DNA from: an uncultured Gammaproteobacteria bacterium
GTDB lineage: Bacteria > Pseudomonadota > Gammaproteobacteria > HK1
Direction of reading: 5' to 3'
Assembly (NCBI GenBank): GCA_958295835.1
Contig: OY282378.1
Location: 4,365,694 to 4,429,693 of the forward strand
DNA: 64,000 nt
Part shown: positions 26,205-35,306 of the stretch, piece after piece
Layout of the letters: every line of letters begins with the position of its first letter
How positions within the stretch are numbered: the first letter of the stretch is position 1
Position numbers and translations under genes: made by a program
The notes under the pieces: generated by a model
The model's input: only the letters and a program-made list of their open reading frames with translations
What the model was told of the DNA's origin: nothing
The model's database searches: none

Positions 26205-29075
26205 ATGGCCGCCAGTCCGAAGACGACCGACATCGACGCCGTCGAGACCCGGGAGTGGATCGACTCGCTCCGGTCCGTCATCGACCGCGACGGCGTCGAG
26301 CGCGCCCACTTCCTTCTCACCTCCCTCATGGAGCACGTGCGCGAAAGCGGCGCCAGCCTGCCTTTCTCGGTCAACACGCCCTACGTCAACACCATCCCCG
26401 AATCGCGCTCCGAACACACCCCCGGCGATGCGGCGATCGAGTGGCGCATCCGCTCCCTGATCCGGTGGAACGCGCTGGCGATGGTGGTGCAGGCGAACCG
26501 CCTCTCCAGCGAGCTCGGCGGCCACATCGCGAGCTTCGCCTCCGCCGCGACGCTCTACGACGTGGGCTTCAACCACTTCTGGCACGCGCCGAACGAGGCC
26601 CACGGCGGCGATCTGATCTTCATGCAGGGCCATTCGGCGCCGGGGATCTACGCCCGCGCCTTTCTCGAAGGCCGCATCACCGAGGACCGCCTCCACAAGT
26701 TCCGCCAGGAGGTCGGCGGCGAGGGGCTCTCGTCCTACCCGCACCCGTGGCTCATGCCCGACTTCTGGCAGTTCCCTACCGTCTCGATGGGGCTCGGCCC
26801 GATCATGGCCATCTACCAGGCGCGGTTCATGAAGTACCTGCACAACCGGGGGCTGCTCGACACCTCCCGGCGCAAGGTCTGGGCGTTCATGGGCGACGGG
26901 GAGATGGACGAGCCCGAGGCGCTCGGCGCGATCACCCTCGCCTCGCGCGAGAAGCTCGACAACCTCATCTTCGTCGTCAACTGCAACCTCCAGCGGCTCG
27001 ACGGCCCGGTGCGCGGCAACGGCAAGATCATCCAGGAGCTGGAGGCGGCGTTCCGCGGGGCGGGCTGGAACGTGCTGAAGGTGATCTGGGGCTCGTACTG
27101 GGACCCGCTGCTGCATCTCGACACCAAGGGGCTGCTGCGCCAGCGCATGGACGAAGCGGTCGATGGCGAATACCAGAACTTCAAGGCGAAGGGCGGTGCC
27201 TACACGCGGGAGCACTTCTTCGGGAAGTACCCGGAGCTCAGGAAGATGGTCTCGAACCTGTCCGACGAGGACATCTGGCGCCTGAACCGCGGCGGCCACG
27301 ACCCGCACAAGGTCTACGCGGCCTACGCCGAGGCGGTGAAGCACACCGGCGAGCCCACCGTCATCCTCGCCAAGACGGTGAAGGGCTACGGGATGGGCGA
27401 GGCCGGCGAGGGGCAGAACGTCACCCACCAGCAGAAGAAGATGGGCGAGGACGCGCTCAAGGCGTTCCGCGACCGCTTCGACATCCCCATCTCGGACGAC
27501 GAGATCGCGGACGCGCCGTTCTACCGCCCCCCCGAGGACAGCCCCGAGATCCGCTACATGCGCGAGCGCCGCGAGCGTCTCGGCGGATACCTGCCCCAGC
27601 GCCGGCGCAAGGCCGCTCCCTGCGAGGTCCCGGATCTTTCCGCGTTCGACGCCCTGCTCAAGAGTAGCGGCGAGCGCGAGATGTCCACCACGATGGCGTT
27701 CGTGCGCATCCTCACCGCGCTCACCCGCGATCGGAACGTGGGCCGTTTCATCGTGCCCATCGTTCCGGACGAGGCGCGCACCTTCGGCATGGAGGGGCTG
27801 TTCCGCCAGCTCGGGATCTACTCCGACAAGGGCCAGCTCTACGTGCCGCAGGACGCGGATCAGCTCATGTTCTACCGCGAGGCGCGCGACGGGCAGATCC
27901 TGGAGGAAGGCATCACCGAAGCAGGAGCGGTGAGCTCGTGGATCGCTGCCGCCACCGCCTACTCCAACCACGGGATCAACATGATCCCGTTCTACATCTT
28001 CTACTCCATGTTCGGCTTCCAGCGCATCGGCGATCTGGCGTGGGCGGCCGGCGACATGCAGGCGCGCGGCTTCCTGGTCGGGGGCACCGCGGGGCGCACG
28101 ACGCTGGCCGGCGAAGGGTTGCAGCACGACGACGGCCACAGCCACGTCCTGTCCTCGACGATCCCGAACTGCGCCTCCTACGACCCCACCTTCGCCTACG
28201 AGCTCGCGGTGATCGTGCACGACGGCCTGAAGCGGATGTTCTCCGAGCAGGAAAACGTCTTCTACTACCTCACGGTGATGAACGAGAACTACCCGCAGCC
28301 GGCCCTGCCGGCCGGCTGCGAGGAAGGCATCCTGAAGGGGCTCTACCTGCTGCGGGAGGGTGAGGGACCGGACCGCGGCGGGTCGCTACCCTCCGGGAGC
28401 GCGGGCGTTCCGCCCGCCGACGAAGGGTCGCTTCCCGGAAGCGCGGGCGTCCCGCCCGCAACGGACCGAAGGTCCGGGGCCGAAGGCCCGCCGGACCCGG
28501 AGAACGCGGATGTCTCGCCCACAGACGGGGACCCCTCGCGTGAACGCGGCGGGTTGCCGGAGCCCGGCGGGAAGCGGCGCCCGCGGGTGCAGCTCCTGGG
28601 ATGCGGCACCATCCTGCGCGAGGTGCTCGCCGCTGCGGAGCTGCTGGAGACGGACTTCGCGGTAAGCGTGGACGTATGGAGCGCCACGAGCTTCACCGAG
28701 CTGCGGCGCGACGGCATGGCGGTCGAGCGCTGGAACCGCCTGCATCCGACCGGGACGCCGCGCCGAAGCTACGTCGAGCAGTGCCTGGACCCACGCCCCG
28801 GCCCGGTGGTGGCGGCGTCGGACTACATGCGCCTGTTCGCGGACCAGATTCGTCCCTGGGTGCGCCGGCGCTTCGTCGCCCTCGGCGCCGACGGCTTCGG
28901 GCGTAGCGACATGCGGGCGCGGCTGCGACGATTCTTCGAGGTCGACCGGTTCCACGTCGCGGTCGCGGCGCTGAAGGCGCTGGCCGACGACGGCGAGATC
29001 GGGTCCCAGGTGGTGGCAGGCGCGATCGAGAGGTACGGAATCGACCCGGACCTGCCGCATCCCTGGGAACGGTGA
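26205..29075 (+). CDS. aceE: Pyruvate dehydrogenase E1 component, homodimeric type, with in-frame repeat insertion
   Basis: The 956-residue thiamine-diphosphate enzyme decarboxylates pyruvate and transfers the acetyl unit to lipoyl-AceF. The N-terminal TPP domain includes GDGEMDEPEALGAI with the downstream Asn/Asp metal motif, and the middle domain includes GTAGRTTLAGEGLQHDDGHSH. The start at MAASPKTTDIDAVETREW matches AceE. Normal AceE has about 885-890 residues. Here about 70 extra residues (about 720-793), rich in Gly, Pro and Ser with two SAGVPPA motifs, sit between YLLREGEG and VQLLGCGTILREV. In E. coli these parts are joined directly. The frame is intact, so the enzyme may still work. 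aceF follows after 13 bases. Confidence 0.95.
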   Translation: MAASPKTTDIDAVETREWIDSLRSVIDRDGVERAHFLLTSLMEHVRESGASLPFSVNTPYVNTIPESRSEHTPGDAAIEWRIRSLIRWNALAMVVQANRLSSELGGHIASFASAATLYDVGFNHFWHAPNEAHGGDLIFMQGHSAPGIYARAFLEGRITEDRLHKFRQEVGGEGLSSYPHPWLMPDFWQFPTVSMGLGPIMAIYQARFMKYLHNRGLLDTSRRKVWAFMGDGEMDEPEALGAITLASREKLDNLIFVVNCNLQRLDGPVRGNGKIIQELEAAFRGAGWNVLKVIWGSYWDPLLHLDTKGLLRQRMDEAVDGEYQNFKAKGGAYTREHFFGKYPELRKMVSNLSDEDIWRLNRGGHDPHKVYAAYAEAVKHTGEPTVILAKTVKGYGMGEAGEGQNVTHQQKKMGEDALKAFRDRFDIPISDDEIADAPFYRPPEDSPEIRYMRERRERLGGYLPQRRRKAAPCEVPDLSAFDALLKSSGEREMSTTMAFVRILTALTRDRNVGRFIVPIVPDEARTFGMEGLFRQLGIYSDKGQLYVPQDADQLMFYREARDGQILEEGITEAGAVSSWIAAATAYSNHGINMIPFYIFYSMFGFQRIGDLAWAAGDMQARGFLVGGTAGRTTLAGEGLQHDDGHSHVLSSTIPNCASYDPTFAYELAVIVHDGLKRMFSEQENVFYYLTVMNENYPQPALPAGCEEGILKGLYLLREGEGPDRGGSLPSGSAGVPPADEGSLPGSAGVPPATDRRSGAEGPPDPENADVSPTDGDPSRERGGLPEPGGKRRPRVQLLGCGTILREVLAAAELLETDFAVSVDVWSATSFTELRRDGMAVERWNRLHPTGTPRRSYVEQCLDPRPGPVVAASDYMRLFADQIRPWVRRRFVALGADGFGRSDMRARLRRFFEVDRFHVAVAALKALADDGEIGSQVVAGAIERYGIDPDLPHPWER
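28358..28585 (+). repeat. GC-rich palindromic repeat inserted in frame in aceE
   Basis: The stretch contains two near-copies of a unit with the palindromes GCGGGCGTTCCGCCCGC (28401-28417) and GCGGGCGTCCCGCCCGC (28443-28459), each preceded by GGGTCGCT-like sequence, plus GGACCGAAGGTCC (28463-28475). It encodes the extra SAGVPPA-containing segment of AceE. The structure resembles dispersed hairpin repeats rather than AceE coding sequence. Confidence 0.75.
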
Positions 29076-29088
29076 GGAGGGCGCGGTC

Positions 29089-30834
29089 ATGGCGGAGCTG
29101 ACCGAGGTTCGCGTTCCCGACATCGGCGACTTCTCCGAGGTCCCGGTCATCGAAGTGCTGGTCGAGGTCGGCGATCGGATCCGGCCCGAAGATCCCCTCG
29201 TCACCCTCGAGAGCGACAAGGCGACGATGGACGTGCCGGCCCCGGCGGGTGGGGTGGTGCGCGAGGTCGCGGTGGCGGTGGGCGACAACGTCTCCGAGGG
29301 CTCCGTCCTGTTGCGGATCGCAGCCGGGAACGGCGGCGGGGCGGCAGGCGAGGAATCCGCACCGGCAGGCGCCGGGGGCAGCGGGACGGCGGACATGGCT
29401 CCGGCCGGCTCCGCCGGCGCCGGGATGGGTGGGGGGACGCCGCCATCCGGTTCTCTCGACACGAGGGTGGCGGGCGAGGCGCCGGCGAGCCCTGCCGGCG
29501 CCACGGCGGAGATTGCATCGCGCGAATCATCGGAAATCGTCGAAGTCCGGGTTCCCGACATCGGCGACTTCTCCGACGTCCCGGTCATCGAAGTGCTGGT
29601 CGGCGCCGGAGACCGTATCCGTCCCGAGGATCCCCTTGTCTCCCTGGAGAGTGACAAGGCGACGATGGACGTGCCCTCCCCGGTGGCCGGAAGGGTCGCC
29701 GGCATCGCGCTCTCGGTGGGGGATCTCGTGTCCGAGGGCGCGCTGATCCTGACCGTCGAATCGGCTGAATCCACGGAGGCCGCCGCTCCGGCGCCGCTCC
29801 CCGGGCCGCCAGGCGCGGTGGCGCCCGAACCCGCGGACGGCGCCTCGGCACCGGACCCGCGCGCGCCTCGCGGCCGGCCGTCGCCGACCGCGGCGCTCGC
29901 GGCAGAACCTGCGCCGCGACCGATCTCCCACGCCACGCCGGCGATGCGGCGCTACGCGCGCGAGCTCGGCGTCGATCTCGCCAGGGTCACGGGGACCGGA
30001 CGCAAGGGCCGGGTGCTGCGTGAGGACGTGAGCGGCTTCGTGAAGCGCGCCCTCTCCGCCCCGGCGCCGGCCGAGACCCCCGCGGCAGCCGGCGGGAGCG
30101 GCATCCCGCCCATCCCTGCCGTGGACTTCTCCAAGTTCGGGGAAATCGAGATGCGCCCGCTGTCCCGGATCAAGCGCATCTCGGGGCCGCATCTGCACCG
30201 CTCCTGGGTGAACGTCCCCCACGTCACCAGCCACGACGAGGCCGACGTCACCGATCTGGAAGCGTTCCGCCGATCAATCAGGGAAGAAGCGGCGGCGAAC
30301 GGGGTACGCATCACCCTCCTCGCCTTCATCACGAAGGCGGTGGCCTCGGCACTCGCGGAGTTTCCGGCCTTCAACGCGTCGCTCGGCCCCAACGGGGACA
30401 CCCTGATCGTCAAGAAGTACATCCACGTCGGCATCGCCGTGGACACCCCGAACGGGCTGATGGTGCCGGTGTTGCGTGACGCCGGTCGCAAGGGCGTGTA
30501 CGACCTGGCGCGCGAGATGGCCGGGCTCGGCGCCCGCGCCCGTGACGGAACGTTGAAGTCCGGCGAGCTGCAGGGCGGCACGTTCACGATCTCCAGCCTC
30601 GGCGGCATCGGAGGCACCGCGTTCACCCCCATCATCAACGCCCCCGAGGTCGCGATCCTCGGCGTGTCCCGGGCGCGGACGGCGCCGGTCTGGGACGGCT
30701 CCGAATTCCAGCCGCGCCTGATGCTGCCCCTGGACCTGTCCTGGGACCACCGCGTCGTGGACGGCGCGGAGGCGGCCCGCTTCCTCGCATACCTCACCCG
30801 CGTGCTCGGCGACGCACGACGGCTGCTGCTGTAG
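29089..30834 (+). CDS. aceF: Dihydrolipoamide acetyltransferase (pyruvate dehydrogenase E2)
   Basis: The 581-residue core protein has two N-terminal lipoyl domains (ESDKATMDVP, lysines at about 44 and 190) joined by Ala/Pro/Gly-rich linkers. A peripheral-subunit-binding domain follows (ATPAMRRYARELGVDLARV, about 283-315), then the acetyltransferase domain ending in DLSWDHRVVDG (His554, Asp558). The two lipoyl domains are near-duplicates of each other. The start has GGAGG-like sequence upstream. It is transcribed with aceE. Confidence 0.97.
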   Translation: MAELTEVRVPDIGDFSEVPVIEVLVEVGDRIRPEDPLVTLESDKATMDVPAPAGGVVREVAVAVGDNVSEGSVLLRIAAGNGGGAAGEESAPAGAGGSGTADMAPAGSAGAGMGGGTPPSGSLDTRVAGEAPASPAGATAEIASRESSEIVEVRVPDIGDFSDVPVIEVLVGAGDRIRPEDPLVSLESDKATMDVPSPVAGRVAGIALSVGDLVSEGALILTVESAESTEAAAPAPLPGPPGAVAPEPADGASAPDPRAPRGRPSPTAALAAEPAPRPISHATPAMRRYARELGVDLARVTGTGRKGRVLREDVSGFVKRALSAPAPAETPAAAGGSGIPPIPAVDFSKFGEIEMRPLSRIKRISGPHLHRSWVNVPHVTSHDEADVTDLEAFRRSIREEAAANGVRITLLAFITKAVASALAEFPAFNASLGPNGDTLIVKKYIHVGIAVDTPNGLMVPVLRDAGRKGVYDLAREMAGLGARARDGTLKSGELQGGTFTISSLGGIGGTAFTPIINAPEVAILGVSRARTAPVWDGSEFQPRLMLPLDLSWDHRVVDGAEAARFLAYLTRVLGDARRLLL

Positions 30835-31118
30835 CCGTAATCAACTGGAGACTGGAATAGCGGAGGCACCGAGCAGCGCATGAACAGGCGGAGCGGTCGC
30901 CATGAAGACACCGGCGGTTCTCGTTGTTTTTCCGGTACGCCATGAAGCGAAGAGTCTTGTCTGGTACATGTTCAAGGTCATGCTTTCCATGTTTGTTTCC
31001 AGTATTCGCAAACGGGAGGGGACCACGCGGAGTAGCCGATGACCATGCAGACTTCCCCATCGCTGAACACCGGGGCGACGCGGAACGCGGCCCGTCCGGT
31101 ACGGTGTGACCGGTGACG

Positions 31119-32546
31119 ATGAGCGCTCCCCCATTCATGGAAGCGGAGGTCGTGGTCCTCGGGGCGGGACCGGGGGGGTACACCGCTGCATTCCGCGCCG
31201 CCGATCTCGGCTTGCGCACCGTGCTCGTCGAGCGCTATCCGACCCTCGGCGGAGTCTGCCTCAACGTCGGGTGCATCCCGTCCAAGGCGCTGCTCCATGC
31301 CGCCGCGGTCATCGACGGCGCGGCGGAGATGGCCGCGCACGGCGTCGAGTTCGGGCCGCCGTCGATCGACCCGGGAAAGCTCGCGGACTGGAAGAACAAG
31401 ATCGTCGCGCGGCTCACCCGCGGGCTCGCCGGGCTCGCGAAGCAGCGCAAGGTGGAGGTCGTGCACGGCGCCGGCGCGTTCGCGTCGCCCCACCGCCTGA
31501 GCGTCGCGGCTCCCGGCGGCACGACGGAGATCGGGTTCCAGCGCGCGATCGTCGCCGCCGGCTCCCGGGCGGCGGAGATCCCGGGGTTCCCGCACGGCGA
31601 TCCGCGGCTGATGGACTCCACCGGCGCGCTCGTGCTCGATGCGATCCCGCCGCGCCTTCTCGTCATCGGCGGCGGCATCATCGGGCTGGAGATGGCCACC
31701 GTCTACGCCGCGCTGGGCTCGAAGGTGAGCGTGGTCGAGCTGATGGACGGTCTCATCCCCGGCTGCGACCGGGACCTCGTCAAACCGCTGGAGCAGCGCG
31801 TCCGAGGCCGGTACGAGTCGATCCGGCTCTCGACGAAGGTCACGGGCGTAGTGCCGGAAGACTCCGGGCTGCGCGTCTCCTTCGAAGGTCCCGACCAATC
31901 GGCCGAGGATACGTTCGACCGGGTCCTCGTCGCAGTCGGCCGGCGCCCCAACGGCGACCGGATCGGGGCCGAGAACGCCGGCCTGCGCGTGGACGAACAC
32001 GGCTTCATCCCCGCCGACCGGCAGCAGCGCACCAACGTCGATCACATCTTCGCCATCGGCGACGTCGCCGGGCCGCCAATGCTCGCCCACAAGGCGACCC
32101 ACGAGGGCAAGGTGGCCGCGGAGGTGTGCGCGGGCCGGAAGACGGGCTTCGATGCGCTGGCCATCCCCTCGGTGGCCTACACCGACCCGGAGGTCGCGTG
32201 GACCGGGCTCACCGAAACTGCGGCGCGCGAACAAGGAGTCGAGTTCGACAAGGCGACCTTCCCGTGGGCGGCGAGCGGACGCGCGCTCGGCATCGGCCGT
32301 ACCGAAGGACTGACCAAGGTGCTGTTCGACCGCAAGAGCGGGCGGCTGCTCGGGACTGGTATCGTCGGCCCGCACGCCGGAGATCTCATCGCGGAGGCGA
32401 CGCTGGCGATCGAGATGGGCGCGGACGCGCGCGACATCGGCCTCACCATCCACCCCCACCCGACGCTGTCGGAGACGATCAACTTCGCGGCGGAGATGGT
32501 GGAGGGGACGATCACGGACCTCTACGCGCCGCGCAGTGGGAAGTAG
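31119..32546 (+). CDS. lpdA: Dihydrolipoamide dehydrogenase (E3)
   Basis: The 475-residue flavoprotein reoxidises dihydrolipoyl groups with NAD. The FAD-binding motif VVVLGAGPGGYTAAFRAADLG and the redox disulfide GGVCLNVGCIPSK are present. The NAD-binding motif LLVIGGGIIGLEMATVYAALG and the C-terminal HPHPTLSE (catalytic His-Glu) complete the enzyme. The start could also be a GTG two codons earlier or an ATG six codons later. It lies 284 bases after aceF. That gap has only a short unassigned frame, so lpdA may have its own promoter. Confidence 0.96.
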   Translation: MSAPPFMEAEVVVLGAGPGGYTAAFRAADLGLRTVLVERYPTLGGVCLNVGCIPSKALLHAAAVIDGAAEMAAHGVEFGPPSIDPGKLADWKNKIVARLTRGLAGLAKQRKVEVVHGAGAFASPHRLSVAAPGGTTEIGFQRAIVAAGSRAAEIPGFPHGDPRLMDSTGALVLDAIPPRLLVIGGGIIGLEMATVYAALGSKVSVVELMDGLIPGCDRDLVKPLEQRVRGRYESIRLSTKVTGVVPEDSGLRVSFEGPDQSAEDTFDRVLVAVGRRPNGDRIGAENAGLRVDEHGFIPADRQQRTNVDHIFAIGDVAGPPMLAHKATHEGKVAAEVCAGRKTGFDALAIPSVAYTDPEVAWTGLTETAAREQGVEFDKATFPWAASGRALGIGRTEGLTKVLFDRKSGRLLGTGIVGPHAGDLIAEATLAIEMGADARDIGLTIHPHPTLSETINFAAEMVEGTITDLYAPRSGK

Positions 32547-32656
32547 TCCGGCGATGACACCGGCTCGCGAGGGGAGACCGCGCAGATGGCGACAGCGGTA
32601 GGGCGCTCGCACCGCCGGATGCGGATGCAGCCGCTTCAGCCGGAAGGCTCCCCTCC

Positions 32657-33024
32657 GGTGTGGGCTGCACTCGCATCGACGGCAACCGGCAAAGACCGGC
32701 CGTTCCTCATCCTGCACCTCCCACCGGTCTCCGCCATCGGACACCCGCCCGACCGACCCTGAAGCCGCATGTCGGTCGCGCTCGCATCGACGGTGATCGG
32801 AACGGGCCGGCCCGCCCTCATCCTCCTGCGAAGGACCGACTCTGTTCCTGCGCGGCGAGCAATCCGATTACCTGACGACGCACCACGAGCCGCATATCCG
32901 CGCCCTCTTCCCCTCCTCGTCCATCGCCACCATCGCGGCGGCCGGTCATTGGCTGCACGCCGAGCAACCGGCGGCGGTCACGGCGCGGATTGCACGATTC
33001 CTCGAGGAGGCTGCCGCTGGTTGA
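32657..33024 (+). pseudogene. Remnant of an alpha/beta-hydrolase (YbfF-like) gene
   Basis: The stretch 32842-33024 encodes LFLRGEQSDYLTTHHEPHIR and then AGHWLHAEQPAAVTARIARFL before a stop. This is the C-terminal part of an esterase-type alpha/beta-hydrolase with the catalytic histidine in AGHW. Upstream, in other frames, two diverged copies of a hydrolase N-terminus are seen (ALASTVIGTGRPALILL at about 32777 and a poorer copy at about 32665). The nucleophile region is missing. The gene is therefore broken by internal deletion, frameshift and partial duplication. About 290 further bases to 33316 hold nothing I can name. Confidence 0.6.
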
Positions 33025-33316
33025 CGCAGTGGTAATTCGGCGCGAAATCCCCAGGATGGTCCCCGACCTGCCAGATGAATCGCCGACGTCACTGCCGATT
33101 TCTCCATCGTGACCGGCTTCGGAATGAGCCAGTGGAGCCGGTACCCTGCACCAGTCCGGCAGCGGTCGCGGCACCCAAGGCGATCGGAAGGTCCTGCGTC
33201 GGAAACCCGGTGGTCCGGTCCGGGGGCGATTCCGCCATCGTCCGGACCAGACCGGGTCCGGCGCCCGGGCGCCGTTGATACGACACCCGGCCGCGGCTCG
33301 TCGCGAACCGCTCCCG

Positions 33317-33766
33317 TCAATTCCCGGCGACTTCGACGATGACTTCGATCTCGACCGGAATTCCGCCCGGCAACGACCCCATCCCCACCGCGGATCGTGC
33401 GTGGCGCCCCTTTTCGCCGAAGATCTCGACGAAGAGATCCGAGCAGCCGTTGATGACCTGGGGCTGCTGGCCGAACTCCGGCACCGCGTTCACCATCCCC
33501 AGCACCTTCACGATGCGGTTCACGCGATCGAGCGACCCGAGCTCCTGGCGCATCACCGCGATGAGGATGAGTCCGGTCTCGCGCGCGTGCCCATACGCTT
33601 CCTCGACCGAGATGCCTCCGCCAACCTTCCCGGCGGCCTCTCCCGGACCCTTGCCCGCCAGATAGAGCAGGTTTCCGGTGCGCACCGCGTGCACGTAGTT
33701 CCCCGCCGGCGCTGGCACCGGAGGAAGCTCGATGCCGAGCTCGTTCAGCCGTTCGTCGATTGTCAT
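33317..33766 (-). CDS. RidA/YjgF-family protein
   Basis: The 149-residue protein belongs to the RidA superfamily of reactive-intermediate (enamine/imine) deaminases. The segments NYVHAVRTGNLLYLAGKGP, IVKVLGMVNAVPEFGQQPQVINGCSDLF and GMGSLPGGIPVEIEVIVEV match the longer subfamily that lacks the usual catalytic arginine arrangement of RidA proper. The start has GGAAGGG upstream. Its start lies 23 bases after the stop of the aminotransferase, suggesting they act together: PLP enzymes release enamines that RidA proteins hydrolyse (inference). Confidence 0.88.
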   Translation of the reverse strand: MTIDERLNELGIELPPVPAPAGNYVHAVRTGNLLYLAGKGPGEAAGKVGGGISVEEAYGHARETGLILIAVMRQELGSLDRVNRIVKVLGMVNAVPEFGQQPQVINGCSDLFVEIFGEKGRHARSAVGMGSLPGGIPVEIEVIVEVAGN

Positions 33767-33789
33767 GGCAACCCTTCCTCCTCTTCCCT

Positions 33790-34968
33790 TCAGCCCGATT
33801 CGAATTCGTTGTCGTGGCGCTCGACGTACCGGACGATCCGTTCGAGCCCTTCGCGCAGGCGCCCGTGCGACTGCGCGAAGCACAGCCGGAAGTGCTCTTC
33901 GTTGCCGGGGCCGAACGTATATCCCGGAGCGATGCCGACGTTCTCCTCCTCCAGCACTCCCTGCGCGAACGCGAGGCTCGACCGCATCCCTCGTACCCGG
34001 GGAAATACGTAGAACGCGCCCTGCGGCTCGGTGAGCTCGATGCGCGGGCAGCGGCCCAGCACCTCGGACACGATCGCCCGCCCCCGGGCGTACTGATCGC
34101 GCAGCCGCGCGACCACCTCCTCCCCGCGCTCCAGCGCGGTGACGGCGGCGCGCTGCACGAAGACGGTCGCCCCGGTGTTGAAGCACTCGGAGAGGATCGA
34201 CCACGCCTCGGCGAACCGGCTCGGCGCGACCACCCATCCGATCCGCCAGCCGGTCATCGCCCAGGCCTTGGAGAAGCCGTTCACGACGATCACCGGATCG
34301 TCATCCCTCGCGATGGACAGGAACGACGGCGCGACGTCGCCGTCGAACACGTTGCGGTGGTAGACCTCGTCGGCGATCAGGAGGATGTTGCGCTCTCGGC
34401 AGAGTTCCAGAAGCTCGGCCTGCTGATCGGGCGGCATCACCCAGCCGGTGGGGTTGCAGGGGGTGTTGACGAACAGCGCCCGGGTCCTCGGGCGTAGTGC
34501 GGAGCGGACGTCGTCGAGGTCGAGGCGCCATCCGGCGCCCATCCGCCGCTGGCGCACGTACTCCACCTCGGCCCCGGTGGTACGGAACGTGCTGTCGATG
34601 TTCGGCCATGCCGGACCCACGATGATCGCGTGGTCGCCGGTGCTCAGCACCATCTGGGCGGCGATGGTGAGCCCGATCATGGTGGCCCCGGGCACGGTGA
34701 TCCGATCCGGGTGGAGGTCGATCCCGTAGAGCGCGTCGAGGTAGCGCTTCAGCGCGTCGCGCAGGTCCTGCCGGCCGCGGGTGTGGGTGTAGAACGTATC
34801 GCCGTCGTCGAGCGCCTGCTTCGCGGCGTCGCGGATGAACCCCTCGGTGGCGAGGTCCCCTTCGCCGAACCACAGGGCGATCACGTCCGGATCGTCGATG
34901 CGCGGCAGGGCGACCCTGGTGATTCCGTTCTGCTCCAGGGCGGCGATCTCGGGGCGAAGCAGGTTCAT
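33790..34968 (-). CDS. Class I PLP-dependent aminotransferase (AspC-like)
   Basis: The 392-residue fold-type I aminotransferase has the PLP lysine in NGFSKAWAMTGWRIGW (Lys234), NTPCNPTGWVMP and the cofactor aspartate in LIADEVYHR. A C-terminal arginine in HFRLCFA binds the substrate carboxylate. The start at MNLLRPEIAALEQNGI fits the family. It forms a probable two-gene operon with the RidA-like gene. The substrate is unresolved; aspartate/aromatic or alanine-type transamination is likely. Confidence 0.9.
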   Translation of the reverse strand: MNLLRPEIAALEQNGITRVALPRIDDPDVIALWFGEGDLATEGFIRDAAKQALDDGDTFYTHTRGRQDLRDALKRYLDALYGIDLHPDRITVPGATMIGLTIAAQMVLSTGDHAIIVGPAWPNIDSTFRTTGAEVEYVRQRRMGAGWRLDLDDVRSALRPRTRALFVNTPCNPTGWVMPPDQQAELLELCRERNILLIADEVYHRNVFDGDVAPSFLSIARDDDPVIVVNGFSKAWAMTGWRIGWVVAPSRFAEAWSILSECFNTGATVFVQRAAVTALERGEEVVARLRDQYARGRAIVSEVLGRCPRIELTEPQGAFYVFPRVRGMRSSLAFAQGVLEEENVGIAPGYTFGPGNEEHFRLCFAQSHGRLREGLERIVRYVERHDNEFESG

Positions 34969-35306
34969 GGCAAGGCACCGGCGGCGGCGGGAGCGGATCG
35001 GCGCGCCGATCCGGTGCACTGTATCGGCTTGCCGCGTGCAGGGACAAGCGACCGCGCGTACGGGCGGCGATTCCCGCCGGCGTTCCGGCCATGGTCGTGC
35101 GATCGGATTTCGCGGCCTTCCCTGCCGTCCGGGCGTCTGGTCGTAGCGGTTCAACGGACAATTTCGGGCTTGGCGGGAATTGCCGGCTTGAAGGAAATCC
35201 GTTGCGCCGGCAACCGGCCAACCGCCTGGCCGGCACGGGGCGCCGTCGGGCGCCGGACCGATGCGCGAGTCCGCTCCCCTTCCGGTCCTCCGGAATCCGG
35301 CCCGGA
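34969..35306. other. Intergenic region with 18-bp palindrome
   Basis: These 338 bases lie between the divergently read aminotransferase and the 3' end of the TauE/SafE gene. A perfect palindrome GGATCGGCGCGCCGATCC (34995-35012) lies 27 bases upstream of the aminotransferase start codon and could be an operator or RNA hairpin. No gene is recognised. Confidence 0.5.

Noticed and set aside
30835..31118. Short frame of about 46 codons starting MKTPAVLVVFP between aceF and lpdA
   Set aside because: No ribosome-binding site, no recognisable family and too short to support. It may be degraded sequence.
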